Source of the DNA: RPQJ01 sp963732375
Lineage (GTDB): Bacteria > Pseudomonadota > Gammaproteobacteria > Steroidobacterales > Steroidobacteraceae
Direction: 5' to 3'
Assembly: GCA_963732375.1 (NCBI GenBank)
Contig: CAVSZE010000012.1
Coordinates: 372,001 to 436,000 of the forward strand
Length of the DNA stretch: 64,000 bases
Notes under the pieces: model-generated
Told to the model about the DNA's origin: nothing
What the model saw: only the letters and a program-made list of their open reading frames with translations
Databases searched by the model: none
Part shown: positions 35,710-44,045 of the stretch, in pieces
Layout of the letters: each line of letters opens with the position of its first letter
Position numbering within the stretch: the stretch's first letter is position 1
Position numbers and translations under genes: made by a program

Positions 35710-36489
35710 TTACCCGCCAGACCTCGCATCGTCGGGCTGGAGTAGTTCCGCGCCGAGGTGCCCGACCTTCACGTAGATGAGCGCACCATCCGGTCCAGTG
35801 AACGGCGTATGCCTGCTCCAGCGTGGATTCCGCAGCCATGTGCCCGCCGGATACTCGCCGAACTCGTCCTGGAACAGTCCCTCGAGCACCAGAATCTCCT
35901 CGCCGCCCGGATGGGTGTGCGGCGCGAACCGCGTGTTCGGTTCCCACCGCACCATTGCGGTGCTGATACCCGCGTGCTCGTGCAGCGGCATGACCGATAG
36001 CCCCGGCACCAAGCCCGGATACCAGGCAGCCGTCCGCGTGGCGATCCGTACCGGCTGCATGTCGCCGCGCGCAAACTGCCACAGCTTCACGAACAGGGTG
36101 CAGCCCTCACGTGAGAGAGGAGCGTGGCCAGTACCGGGAGGATTTCGCAGATAGGTGCCGGCCGGATGGTCCCCCATCTCGTCGGAGAATACGCCGTCCA
36201 GCACCAGGATCTCCTCCCCACCGCCGTGTTCGTGCCGCTCGAATCGCGACGCCGGTGCATAGCGCACCAGGCTCGTCGCCCGCGCCACCTCACCGCCCAC
36301 GCGATCGAGCATGCGCCGCGTCACACCCGGCATAGGCGAGGCTGACCACTCCCCGGCACCCGGTGGCGGCAGCACCACGCGCTGCTCGAAGTCGGCATTG
36401 ACCAGGGCTGCCTTCACGCTGTCGTCCGCTTTCAAAACGAGTGCACGATTCTGCCGCACTTCCAGGCGCTCGGCACGTCTCCTGGGCAT
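35710..36489 (-). CDS. Tandem cupin protein (ChrR-like)
   Basis: A 259-residue protein made of two cupin repeats: 'RFERHEHGGGEEILVLDGVF' and, about 100 residues on, 'RFAPHTHPGGEEILVLEGLF', each ending in 'PAGTxLRNP'. The H-x-H and E pattern would bind a metal. These repeats resemble the C-terminal cupin of ChrR, the anti-sigma factor for ECF sigma-E, but there is no N-terminal zinc domain and no sigma-factor gene adjacent, so a signalling role is not supported. ATG 36489 was chosen; upstream residues are Arg-rich and unconserved-looking. Confidence 0.82.
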   Translation of the reverse strand: MPRRRAERLEVRQNRALVLKADDSVKAALVNADFEQRVVLPPPGAGEWSASPMPGVTRRMLDRVGGEVARATSLVRYAPASRFERHEHGGGEEILVLDGVFSDEMGDHPAGTYLRNPPGTGHAPLSREGCTLFVKLWQFARGDMQPVRIATRTAAWYPGLVPGLSVMPLHEHAGISTAMVRWEPNTRFAPHTHPGGEEILVLEGLFQDEFGEYPAGTWLRNPRWSRHTPFTGPDGALIYVKVGHLGAELLQPDDARSGG

Positions 36490-36636
36490 CGCCGCTCCAC
36501 GGCAATGTGACCCGCCGTACCGACATCGGTTGTGCCGGCGCCTAGGCTCGAGATGTCTCTGAGTCCACCGCGTGTGAACCGCGCAGTGATACCAGGACAC
36601 GTACGCGAAAGTCTGCCGGCCAGGAGAATCGTCATC

Positions 36637-37083
36637 GTGATCTGTCGTTCACACCAATGCTTCCTCGTGACAGTCCTGCTGCTGGGGATCGTCGGTGCGG
36701 CCGCCTGCACGCGTTCGACCGCGGAATGCACCGCCGCAGACACCGCGCAGTCGCCGACGCGGTCGGGCGTGGCCGGGACGACGACAGCCGGACCGGACCT
36801 GTCCGGAAGCGCGCGCACCAGCAATGCCGCGAGCAAGACGCTGCCACTCGGAACCACGGCGAAAGTGACCAACCTCGAGACCGGCCTAAGCGCAGTGGTG
36901 ACAATCCAGGATCGCGGGCCGCACGTGAAGGGTCGGATTATTGACCTGTCCCCTGCCACGGCGCGAGACATCGGGCTCGATCGACAAGACGGAATCGCCA
37001 CGGTCGTAGTGGCGCCGATCGAGGTGCCGCTGCCCGACGGCAGCGTAAAGCAGGACGCCGCGGCCAGCGACAAGACCGGATGA
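36637..37083 (+). CDS. RlpA-like double-psi beta-barrel lipoprotein
   Basis: A 148-residue protein. The start is GTG 36637, preceded by AGGAGA, and leads directly into a lipoprotein signal ('FLVTVLLLGIVGAAAC'). The C-terminal half is a compact double-psi beta-barrel: 'TLPLGTTAKVTNLETG', 'VTIQDRGPHVKGRIIDLSPA'. RlpA proteins cleave denuded glycan strands during division; here the usual upstream 'ASWYG' part is degenerate, so activity is unsure. A terminator follows. Confidence 0.85.
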   Translation: MICRSHQCFLVTVLLLGIVGAAACTRSTAECTAADTAQSPTRSGVAGTTTAGPDLSGSARTSNAASKTLPLGTTAKVTNLETGLSAVVTIQDRGPHVKGRIIDLSPATARDIGLDRQDGIATVVVAPIEVPLPDGSVKQDAAASDKTG

Positions 37084-37134
37084 TGCTCAACAATGGATCG
37101 AGTGAGCAACATTGCGAGAATTTCGTGCATTGAG

Positions 37135-37165
37135 ACGTCGCCGCCCCAACGGTCGACGTTTTTTT
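37135..37165 (+). terminator. Rho-independent terminator after the RlpA-like gene
   Basis: ACGTCG-CCG (37135-37143) pairs with CGG-T-CGACGT (37150-37159) with one bulged T, loop CCCCAA, followed by seven T (37159-37165). It sits about 50 bases past the stop codon at 37083. Confidence 0.75.
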
Positions 37166-37212
37166 GATACCGAATATCGGCGCGATTGCGGCGCCCCATG
37201 AGGAGACGGGTC

Positions 37213-37503
37213 ATGGTCGATGGGAAGCCAAGGCTGAAGTACCAGTGCGTCGAGGTTATCGCCCCCCTCAAAGGCTGCGAGGCTTCACGTTCGCTCAAAG
37301 GCATCCGGCTGTTGTCGGCAGATGCACCACGCCTACCGCTCGCGACCTGTGACCGTCCGTCGGACTGCAAGTGTATCTATCGACACTTCAGCGACCGACG
37401 CCAGGGCCCGCGCCGGGATAACGAACACGCGACGATTACTGCCGATCACAAGGGCGCGGAACGGCGCAAGTGGCGTGGCCGGCGCGACAGCGACTACCAG
37501 TAG
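37213..37503 (+). CDS. Small Cys-rich basic protein, duplicated module copy 1
   Basis: A 96-residue protein, start ATG 37213 with GAGGAGACGG upstream. It has cysteines at 12, 22, 46, 52 and 54 and a histidine at 58 ('CDRPSDCKCIYRHFSD'), then 'RRQGPRRDNEHAT' and a basic, charged C-terminus ending 'RRDSDYQ'. The Cys/His arrangement could bind zinc or another metal. The copy at 40284-40574 is the same length and about 82% identical by my alignment, with the same cysteines. Function not known to me. Confidence 0.75.
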   Translation: MVDGKPRLKYQCVEVIAPLKGCEASRSLKGIRLLSADAPRLPLATCDRPSDCKCIYRHFSDRRQGPRRDNEHATITADHKGAERRKWRGRRDSDYQ

Positions 37504-37937
37504 CCGCCTGGCGGCCACCCGGTCACCATGCCCTTCGTCTGGTGCCTTTGTACATGTCGTTATCGGCGGCGGCCTGATGCCGCCCGCCGGACAGTTGCCA
37601 CGCGTATCGAACGCCCCGGTTCACGCCTGGTCCAGAGTTCTCGCTTTCCAATTCCACCACTTGAGCAGCGCCGCCTACGGCCGCGTTCTGGAGCTGGTGA
37701 GTAACATGCATTTGCTGCAGATGGTGGCCGCGCACTTGCGCTGTTGCTCGTCAGGTCGGTACCTCTTTCTGCGCACCACACCCTGGCGCTGATGATCCTC
37801 ACGCCGGTATCTCTTGCTCTTCACAGCGCACGGACGCACCCGATAGCGCCGACTCGACGCACGGTGTAGGCTCAACCGAAATGCTGCATGAGCAGCACGG
37901 CGAACCCGACCCGACCGCCCGATGAAGGAAAACCTGT
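37504..37937. other. 434-base intergenic region with conserved module tail
   Basis: The first ~100 bases repeat, with changes, the sequence downstream of the second module copy at 40.6 kb. The rest contains only the Cdd1-like C-terminal remnant on the reverse strand. No complete gene is seen. Confidence 0.5.
37621..37674 (-). pseudogene. Remnant resembling the C-terminus of a Cdd1-like helix-hairpin-helix protein
   Basis: On the reverse strand this stretch reads A-A-L-L-K-W-W-N-W-K-A-R-T-L-D-Q-A and a TGA stop, preceded directly by an in-frame TAG. 'LLKWWNWK' resembles the end of Cdd1/pathogenicity-locus HhH proteins. No intact upstream frame exists here, so if real it is a fragment. The N-terminal part of such a protein is at 40.7-40.8 kb. 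From memory of the family, not a search. Confidence 0.3.
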
Positions 37938-38894
37938 ATGTCGCGTATCAAGCAACTTACAACACTCGGCTCAGGCGTACTCGGTGGCCAGATCGCCTGG
38001 CACAGTGCTTTCCGCGGCAAGACCGTCGTTGCCTACGACATATCCGATGATGCGATTGCGCGCTGCCGCGCGGCCCACGATAACTATGCCGGGATCTATC
38101 GGACCGACCTCGGCGCCAGCGAGGACGTGATTGCCCAGACGCGCGCGCGTCTGAGCTATACGACCGACCTGGCGGCCGCGGTCGCCGGAGCTGACCTCGT
38201 AATTGAATCGGTGCCGGAGCATCCGGACGCCAAGACCGCCGCCTACACGAAGATGGCGCCGTTACTGCGCGAACACACCTTGCTCGCCACGAACTCCTCC
38301 ACGCTATTGCCAAGCGACTTCGCAGCCGCCACGGGGCGACCGGAGAAGTTCTGCGCGCTGCATTTTGCCAACCTGATCTGGCTCATGAACGTGGCCGAGA
38401 TCATGGCGCACCCCACCACCTCGGACGACACGCTCACGCAGGTCGCCGAGTTTGCGATTGAGATCGGCATGCTGCCGATCCCGGTCCGGAAGGAGCAGAA
38501 CGGCTACGTGATCAACAGCTGGTTTGTTCCGCTGCTGAATGCCGCCCAGACCCTGGTCACCAACGGGGTCGCCACGCCGGAGGATGTGGATCGCACCTAC
38601 CTGAAATGCAATCCAGGCGCTCCCATGGGTCCGATGGGAATGATCGACATGGTGGGCATGCAGACAGCCTTCAATGTCATCCAGTACTGGGGTTCCCGGA
38701 ACAACGATGAGCAGATGCTGCGTAACGCGGCGTACGTCAAAGAGCGCTTCGTCGATCATGGAATACTCGGGCTTCCGACCGGACGGGGCTACTACAGCTA
38801 CCCGAACCCGGCATATCAGGACAAGGATTTCCTGACGATTCCCGACCTCTCCCGGGTTCCCGAGCTGGTGGCCCTGGTAAGGCCGCGCCGCTGA
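37938..38894 (+). CDS. 3-hydroxyacyl-CoA dehydrogenase family protein
   Basis: A 318-residue NAD-dependent dehydrogenase. 'LGSGVLGGQIAWHSAF' is the Rossmann glycine loop, 'ADLVIESVPEHPDAK' and 'LLATNSSTLLPSDFAA' carry the NAD-binding and catalytic region, 'FCALHFANLIWLMNVAEIM' the catalytic histidine, and 'NGYVINSWFVPLLNAA' the C-terminal domain. It oxidises a 3-hydroxyacyl-CoA or related hydroxy acid. No thiolase or enoyl hydratase is adjacent. Confidence 0.92.
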   Translation: MSRIKQLTTLGSGVLGGQIAWHSAFRGKTVVAYDISDDAIARCRAAHDNYAGIYRTDLGASEDVIAQTRARLSYTTDLAAAVAGADLVIESVPEHPDAKTAAYTKMAPLLREHTLLATNSSTLLPSDFAAATGRPEKFCALHFANLIWLMNVAEIMAHPTTSDDTLTQVAEFAIEIGMLPIPVRKEQNGYVINSWFVPLLNAAQTLVTNGVATPEDVDRTYLKCNPGAPMGPMGMIDMVGMQTAFNVIQYWGSRNNDEQMLRNAAYVKERFVDHGILGLPTGRGYYSYPNPAYQDKDFLTIPDLSRVPELVALVRPRR

Positions 38895-38911
38895 ATACTC
38901 CCAACGTCCGC

Positions 38912-39058
38912 ATGAACTGGTTCCTGCCCATTACCCTGGTTCTGGTCGTGGCCCTGGTCGTTGCGGCGATCCACTTCGTGTTCATGCGCTGGATGGCCAG
39001 TCAGCCCGAACCAGTTCGCGAATCCGATGCGCCGGTGTCCAACGAGGCCGAGCGTTAG
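38912..39058 (+). CDS. Small single-span membrane protein
   Basis: A 48-residue frame beginning 17 bases after the dehydrogenase stop. The N-terminal ~26 residues are strongly hydrophobic ('FLPITLVLVVALVVAAIHFV'), followed by a polar acidic tail (SQPEPVRESDAPVSNEAER). This is the typical one-helix, cytoplasmic- or periplasmic-tail design of small membrane proteins. No strong ribosome-binding site is present, but it could be translationally coupled to the gene upstream. Not a named family. Confidence 0.5.
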   Translation: MNWFLPITLVLVVALVVAAIHFVFMRWMASQPEPVRESDAPVSNEAER

Positions 39059-39114
39059 CGCCTCAATGACACCGTGTCGCCTCAGCGACGCTCGCGCACC
39101 GCCGAACGAAATCA

Positions 39115-39474
39115 TCAGCCGCGCGGCTGAATGTCCAGACGAATCACTTTCCCGCAGGCCGGACAGCGAGTGTTCTGCAGCGCTTCACCTTCGAACCAGC
39201 CGTGCCCGCACTCGCAGCGAACGTGCAACACCCACTGGGCGGTGGCGCGCCCCACGCGCTGTTCGACTACAACGTAGCCCTCCGGCATCTGCGTGATGAT
39301 GGTTGGGCTGACTGAGCCATTAGAGTCGCTTTCTTGACTCTGATGCGCCTGCGCGTCACGAAGAAACTGGCCGGTATCGACGCTGAATGCCGAGTCGCCC
39401 GTTGGTTGCCCTTTGTCAGCTGCAGTTTGCCCTCGATGCGCGAGTTCCGGCGGCATCGATCCTCGCCCGGTCAT
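39115..39474 (-). CDS. Zinc-ribbon-like protein
   Basis: A 119-residue protein with a disordered, Gln/Ser/Asp-rich N-terminal half and a C-terminal zinc ribbon: 'LHVRCECGHGWFEGEALQNT' followed by R-C-P-A-C-G. Four cysteines in two CxC/CxxC pairs should bind zinc. ATG 39474 follows AAGGAGAAA. The preceding segment 'MPEGYVVVEQRVGRATAQW' forms strands. Probably a nucleic-acid or protein adaptor; function unknown. Confidence 0.7.
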   Translation of the reverse strand: MTGRGSMPPELAHRGQTAADKGQPTGDSAFSVDTGQFLRDAQAHQSQESDSNGSVSPTIITQMPEGYVVVEQRVGRATAQWVLHVRCECGHGWFEGEALQNTRCPACGKVIRLDIQPRG

Positions 39475-39567
39475 TTTCTCCTTGCGGTCTTTCACAACGG
39501 GCCCCGGCGACTACTGTACGCCCGAACCGGTCACACATCGATCCAGGCCCGACCGTGGCAGCGCAGT

Positions 39568-39975
39568 TCAGCGATCCGGCGGCCCCTTGAGTTCCACGAC
39601 GTTGCCCTCGGGATCCGTAACGTACAGGGACGGACCCACACCTTCCGCCCCGTAGCGGGACTCGACCGGCCCCGCTTTCACACCGTGCTCTTCGAGATAG
39701 CTCCGTATCGCGGCTGCGTCGAACGGTTCCACCCGCAGGCAGAAGTGATCCAGATTGCGCCCCTCCGGACCGGGCGCCGCGCCCCCGGCCCGCTCCAGTT
39801 TGCCTGCGACGGGCACCAGATCGATCAGGCCACGACCGGCGCGCAGTTGGATGAGACCGAGGGCCCCTTGCCGCCGCTCGATCGTGCACCCAAGCACCTC
39901 GCAATAAAAATGCAGCATGCGCTCGAGGTCGATGGCTCGCAGCACGAGGTGATCGATTTCCCGGATCTGGATCAT
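39568..39975 (-). CDS. VOC (glyoxalase/bleomycin resistance) family protein
   Basis: A 135-residue protein of two beta-alpha-beta-beta-beta modules. 'IDHLVLRAIDLERMLHFYCE' opens module 1; 'LDHFCLRVEPFDAAAIRSYL' opens module 2; 'SLYVTDPEGNVVELKGPP' ends it. Metal ligands His and Glu appear in place, as in Fe/Mn-binding VOC enzymes. Substrate unknown. It has a start codon immediately usable at 39975. Confidence 0.88.
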   Translation of the reverse strand: MIQIREIDHLVLRAIDLERMLHFYCEVLGCTIERRQGALGLIQLRAGRGLIDLVPVAGKLERAGGAAPGPEGRNLDHFCLRVEPFDAAAIRSYLEEHGVKAGPVESRYGAEGVGPSLYVTDPEGNVVELKGPPDR

Positions 39976-40283
39976 GGCGGCGGCGCCTCACGCATCATGC
40001 ACGCGACCATTCTACGACTCAGGCTGACCTGTCGACTCGCCTTCGACATCTCGCCAGGACAAGCTCCGTCGCCAACCGCCCGCACCGCAGAACGCTGCAG
40101 CGACGCAATTCGCTGCCAGATTATGTCTGGTCCGGCTTGCGGCGCGGTTCATCAGTCGTATAACAAGTCCTGACACTCGCCGCACCGCACCTTGGGCGAG
40201 AACACCAGAAGCGGGGCCGACGACGCGCATTGCGACCGATGTTGGGTACCCGCTCGAGTGCGTTGTTCGATGGGGAGGAACTC
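39976..40283. other. 308-base intergenic region upstream of module copy 2
   Basis: It lies upstream of the second Cys-rich gene. I see only weak similarity to the region upstream of copy 1, and no coding frame or strong hairpin. Confidence 0.5.
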
Positions 40284-40574
40284 ATGCCCGGCGGGAAACC
40301 CAGCCTGAAGTATCGGTGCGTTGAAGTCATCGCGGCCGCAAACGGCTGCGACGCCGCGCGCTCATACAAAGGCATTCGCCTGTTGTCGGTGGACGCGCCA
40401 CGGCTGCCGCTCGCCACCTGCGACCGGTCGTCGGGCTGCAAGTGCATCTACCGTCACTTCAGCGATCGGCGCCAGGGCCCGCGACGCGATAACGAACACG
40501 CAACGATTCGTGCCGGTCACAAGGGCGCGGAACGGCGCAAGCGGCTTGGCCGGCGCGACAGCGACTACCAGTAG
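40284..40574 (+). CDS. Small Cys-rich basic protein, duplicated module copy 2
   Basis: A 96-residue paralogue of the protein at 37213-37503, identical in length and with the five cysteines and His58 at the same positions ('CDRSSGCKCIYRHFSDRRQG'). It has a strong GGGGAGGAACTC ribosome-binding site. I count 17 differences, mostly outside the Cys-rich core. Downstream sequence is also related between copies for about 100 bases, so a larger unit was duplicated. Confidence 0.75.
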   Translation: MPGGKPSLKYRCVEVIAAANGCDAARSYKGIRLLSVDAPRLPLATCDRSSGCKCIYRHFSDRRQGPRRDNEHATIRAGHKGAERRKRLGRRDSDYQ

Positions 40575-40593
40575 CCGCCATGCGGACACCCAG

Positions 40594-40851
40594 TCACCAC
40601 GCCCTCCGCCTGACGCTTTTGTACGTGTCGTTGTCGGCGGCGGCCTGATCCCGCCGGCCGCACAATCGAAACGTGTAGAGAACGCAGGCGTCCTGTCTGG
40701 TGCCCGTGACCTCACACGGCCGCGCGTACAACCGCTCCGGATCCCGCCGCGCCAGATCTTTGACAGATCGTACTCCCAGCACCCTGAGATCAGCCGCAAT
40801 GCTCGGACCCACCGCCGGACGTTGCTGCAGTTCATCGCGCAGGACTGACAG
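40594..40851 (-). pseudogene. N-terminal part of a Cdd1-like helix-hairpin-helix protein
   Basis: The reverse-strand frame reads 'AVGPSIAADLRVLGVRSVKD', then L-A-R-R-D-P-E-R-L-Y, 'TGTRQDACVLYTFR': the HhH and C-x-LYTFR signature of Cdd1/pathogenicity-locus proteins. Then it departs from the family ('LCGRRDQAAADNDTYKSVRR'). The ATG is missing; GTG 40812 or a CTG at 40851 are the only candidates before an in-frame TGA. The C-terminal tail of such a protein is at 37.6 kb. Probably broken. Confidence 0.45.
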
Positions 40852-40863
40852 ACCCCCTCATCC

Positions 40864-41334
40864 TTACTCGGGATATTGGTGAAAACTGGGAAACTCCGTG
40901 AGTGGCAGACTCGACAGGTCGTCGAACAACCCCTTACCCCGCACGAAGTTCACTTCGAGCCGGATGCCCTCCGGATCCTCGAACAGCACTGACCAATAGC
41001 CCGGCGCCCAAGGCCCCTCTTCCGGTGCATGCACGACCGGCACCTGCTGCTGCACGAGGAACTCGTGCAATCGGTCGATGTCCTCCCGCGAGCGGGCCCG
41101 GAAGCACAGGTGATGCAGCCCGATGCGGCGCTGGTCGAACCCGCAATCGCGATTCTCCTCCGACGATCGCGTGATCAACACGGCCGTCTTGCCGCCAATC
41201 ATGTACAGGCCGTTCGGTGCATTGACCACGGGCCGCATGCCGAGGAATCCGAGCACCTTTTCATAGAACGGCATCGCCCGTTGCAGGTCGTTAACCGTCA
41301 ACTGCACGTGCGCAACTCCAGCGATCTCAATCAT
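40864..41334 (-). CDS. VOC family protein (glyoxalase-like)
   Basis: A 156-residue two-module VOC protein. 'VAHVQLTVNDLQRAMPFYEK' and 'GLHHLCFRARSREDIDRLHE' start the modules, and 'SVLFEDPEGIRLEVNFVRGK' ends the fold with a metal-binding glutamate. It is a distinct sequence from the VOC protein at 39.6 kb. Likely a ring-cleavage or lyase/isomerase relative; substrate unknown. Confidence 0.9.
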   Translation of the reverse strand: MIEIAGVAHVQLTVNDLQRAMPFYEKVLGFLGMRPVVNAPNGLYMIGGKTAVLITRSSEENRDCGFDQRRIGLHHLCFRARSREDIDRLHEFLVQQQVPVVHAPEEGPWAPGYWSVLFEDPEGIRLEVNFVRGKGLFDDLSSLPLTEFPSFHQYPE

Positions 41335-41380
41335 GAATCCCTCCGCGGCTGATCACTCGCGAGCCTCACGATTCTCACCT

Positions 41381-42274
41381 TCACAGCCGATTGAGCAGGC
41401 GACGCAGTCTGCCCGGCTCGGTATCTTGGGACCGCCGCTCGCGCAGCTCCGCGATGAGCTTTTTCAGCGACCGCCCCACCCGGCCCCTGACCCGTTGCAA
41501 CACCGCGCGATCTCTGGACTGACCCTGGTAGCGCGCCATGTCGATGGGCCTGCCAATCGAGAAATACAATTTCTCCGGTCGAGGAATCATCGTCAACCCG
41601 AGGCCCCGCACCAGCGGCGGAAACTCTTCACCATGACGCAGGTACCGATCCGCAATGCCGGTGTCCTTGAGGACCCGCCCCAGGGGCGTGTTCATGAAGT
41701 CACCCGAGTCCAGTAACAGATCGAAGGCCTCTTCGGCGCCGACCGTCGCGTAGGGCGTGATCGTGTATCCGTGCTCTATCGCAAGCTGAACGAACCCGAA
41801 TCGCTCCTTCCAGATCAGCCCGTACGCCTCGCCCTTGTGCTTGAACACCTCACGCGCACCGCCCGGGAAGACCAGGACGTGTTCGCCACGGCGCATCAAT
41901 GCCGCACAGTTCGCCCGGGTGCCGAGCACCGAGCCCGTCTGCACCACGAAATCCCGCCACAGCGGCACCTTGAAGTGATTCCGGTCTGCGAGCATTCGCA
42001 GTGAAATGCCGCGTTCCCGGTACAGGCCGTCTGCGAACAGCAGGACGTCCAGCACACCGTAGAGCGAATGATTGCCGACGAACAGCGTCGGCCGCTTCGC
42101 GTCCGCTCGCTCCATGTGCAGGTACTCCGGCGCGAAGTACCAGCGCAGCGCCTGGTTGCCCCACCGGAATTTCAGCGCCGCAGGCGTCTGCAGGTTCGGT
42201 AGTCCGTCGTTCACTGGATCCCCGTGGGCTCGTGCAGCTGAAAACTTGTCGCAGCTTCCCAATCCTTCAGGCAC
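41381..42274 (-). CDS. Lysophospholipid/DGAT2-like acyltransferase
   Basis: A 297-residue acyltransferase of the PlsC superfamily, MGAT/DGAT2-like branch. 'TLFVGNHSLYGVLDVLLFAD' contains the catalytic NH...D variant, 'VLVFPGGAREVFKHKGE' is the branch's diagnostic second motif, and 'IGRPIDMARYQ' is the substrate motif near the end. It transfers acyl groups to glycerolipids. Start uncertain: GTG 42274 or GTG 42214, the second having GGGGATCC nearby. Confidence 0.87.
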   Translation of the reverse strand: MPEGLGSCDKFSAARAHGDPVNDGLPNLQTPAALKFRWGNQALRWYFAPEYLHMERADAKRPTLFVGNHSLYGVLDVLLFADGLYRERGISLRMLADRNHFKVPLWRDFVVQTGSVLGTRANCAALMRRGEHVLVFPGGAREVFKHKGEAYGLIWKERFGFVQLAIEHGYTITPYATVGAEEAFDLLLDSGDFMNTPLGRVLKDTGIADRYLRHGEEFPPLVRGLGLTMIPRPEKLYFSIGRPIDMARYQGQSRDRAVLQRVRGRVGRSLKKLIAELRERRSQDTEPGRLRRLLNRL

Positions 42275-42375
42275 TGCACAAGCCCTGCGCCGCTGGCACC
42301 CCCAAATCCCCCCATTCCCACCCTAAATGCAGCAGGATTGAACCCGGCAGGCTTGCCAGCAGAACCGCGCACCCC

Positions 42376-43587
42376 TCAGTCGAGCACGACAAAGCGGTCC
42401 TCGGGCCCCAGTACGACGATCTCATTGCGACCATCACCGTCGACGTCGCCCGCGGTCACGCAGCTTGCATCGACCGACAGATCACTGCTCGAGACCAGCG
42501 CGAAAGCGCCGGCGCCCGATTGAGTGAAACGGTTGAGCCTCGCGTGGACAACCGAAGGCGAGCCCACCGGGAAGAACCCGACCACTGCCGCGTCGGGACG
42601 GCGGTCGCCGTCGAGGTCTGCGATCACGGCGTCGTTGATACCCTTGAGGTCCTGCATGGGCGTATCGACCGGCTCGGAAAATTGGCCGGGAACCGGCTCC
42701 TGCAGGAGCACCATCAATTTTGCCTGGTATTGGGCACTGGACGGCGTGAAGTAGGCAAACACGTCATTTCGCCCGTCACCGTCGTAGTCGGTAACCGTCA
42801 TACGTGCAACGTTCAATCCGTGTTGTTGTGCCATCGTTTCCACGGGTCCAACGGTGCCGTCGGGCTGCTGCAGACTGATGCCGATCACGCTGTTCGGTGT
42901 GTAGTTGTCGGGCGCCAGCGCGACGGTCATCGCAATATCGGCGCGGCCGTCGCCGTCGACATCCCCCGCAACGACGCCGGTGGTGGCGATGCCGGGGACC
43001 GGCATTGCAACGGCAGGCAGGAACGACCCTCGCTGAGCCGCATCTTGATACAGAAGCCAGAGGCGTCTGGAATTGGCTGCGCGGTCGGCGACCGCAAGAT
43101 CCGGCGCCCCGTCACCGTTCAGGTCACCCAGCGAGACGTCATCGCCACCGACTCCGCTGGCTACCTCGCGTGCGGCGAGCAGGTGCCCGCGATTACCTGT
43201 GTCCTGTAGCAGTACCCATACGCCTCGCGAACCATCCGCATCGACGACGGCAACATCCACCGCCCCGTCGCCATCAATGTCGCCAACGGCAAACCTCCAG
43301 GGATACTCGCCGACGACCGCGGTCTGGACCGCTGTGAGCGCGCCCGGCGAGGTCTGCAGATGCACGATCAGGCGGCCCTCACGCTGACTCTTGCTGGCAG
43401 CAAACCGTGCGAGCGTCAGGACATCGGCGCGACCATCACCGTCCACGTCTGCGACGGCTACGTCAGTGGGCACCCAGAGCGGGTAGAGCCAGTCGGCATC
43501 GCCCCCGCCTCCGCCGCCCCCACCGCAGGCGGCGAGCCCCAACATCGTCAAAGAAGAAACGCCCAGCGTAAGGTTATGCCACCGCAT
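42376..43587 (-). CDS. FG-GAP/VCBS repeat lipoprotein
   Basis: A 403-residue exported lipoprotein ('SSLTMLGLAAC' then an 8-glycine linker). It holds seven calcium-binding loops of the DxDGDGxxD type ('VADVDGDGRADVLTL', 'VGDIDGDGAVDVAVV', 'LGDLNGDGAPDLAVA', 'VTDYDGDGRNDVFAY' and others), spaced by ~50 residues, which would form a beta-propeller of the integrin FG-GAP type. A surface adhesion or scaffold role is likely. ATG 43587 follows AAGGAGGGATC. Confidence 0.92.
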   Translation of the reverse strand: MRWHNLTLGVSSLTMLGLAACGGGGGGGGDADWLYPLWVPTDVAVADVDGDGRADVLTLARFAASKSQREGRLIVHLQTSPGALTAVQTAVVGEYPWRFAVGDIDGDGAVDVAVVDADGSRGVWVLLQDTGNRGHLLAAREVASGVGGDDVSLGDLNGDGAPDLAVADRAANSRRLWLLYQDAAQRGSFLPAVAMPVPGIATTGVVAGDVDGDGRADIAMTVALAPDNYTPNSVIGISLQQPDGTVGPVETMAQQHGLNVARMTVTDYDGDGRNDVFAYFTPSSAQYQAKLMVLLQEPVPGQFSEPVDTPMQDLKGINDAVIADLDGDRRPDAAVVGFFPVGSPSVVHARLNRFTQSGAGAFALVSSSDLSVDASCVTAGDVDGDGRNEIVVLGPEDRFVVLD

Positions 43588-43797
43588 GAAGATCCCTCCT
43601 TGCCGCGGCCCGGTCCGGCAGGCGCGCGCAGACAACCCGTCGCCCCGGGACTCCATCGTCCTTTCACAATGAACGCTGCGTCGTTAGATTGAAATTGTGG
43701 ATGTTGGCAGCAGCCGACACGGTGGTCAGCTTCGCGGAGCGGGGATTCTTGTGAGCCCCTTTTCCTCCATCGGGTCACTCTGCGCTATTCTCGCCAT

Positions 43798-43998
43798 GTG
43801 CAACGCCTGCTCATCGCCGCCGGACTCGCCATCGTAGTACTTGGCCTGCTCTGGCCCTGGCTTTCGAAGCTACCGCTCGGTCGCCTGCCCGGTGACCTGC
43901 TGATCGAGCGGCCGGGCTTTCGCTTCTACGCTCCGTTCACGACCATGATCATCGTGAGCCTGGTGCTCTCCCTGCTCGTCTGGCTCTGGCGCCGCTGA
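43798..43998 (+). CDS. DUF2905 family small membrane protein
   Basis: A 66-residue protein with two membrane helices. 'IAAGLAIVVLGLLWPWLSKL' and 'LGRLPGDLLIERPGFRFYAP' are the DUF2905 signature. GTG start at 43798. Function unknown; usually of this length. Confidence 0.9.
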   Translation: MQRLLIAAGLAIVVLGLLWPWLSKLPLGRLPGDLLIERPGFRFYAPFTTMIIVSLVLSLLVWLWRR

Positions 43999-44045
43999 TC
44001 CGCGCAGCCACGCAATCGTTTCCGCCGATATACCATCCATCTTCC

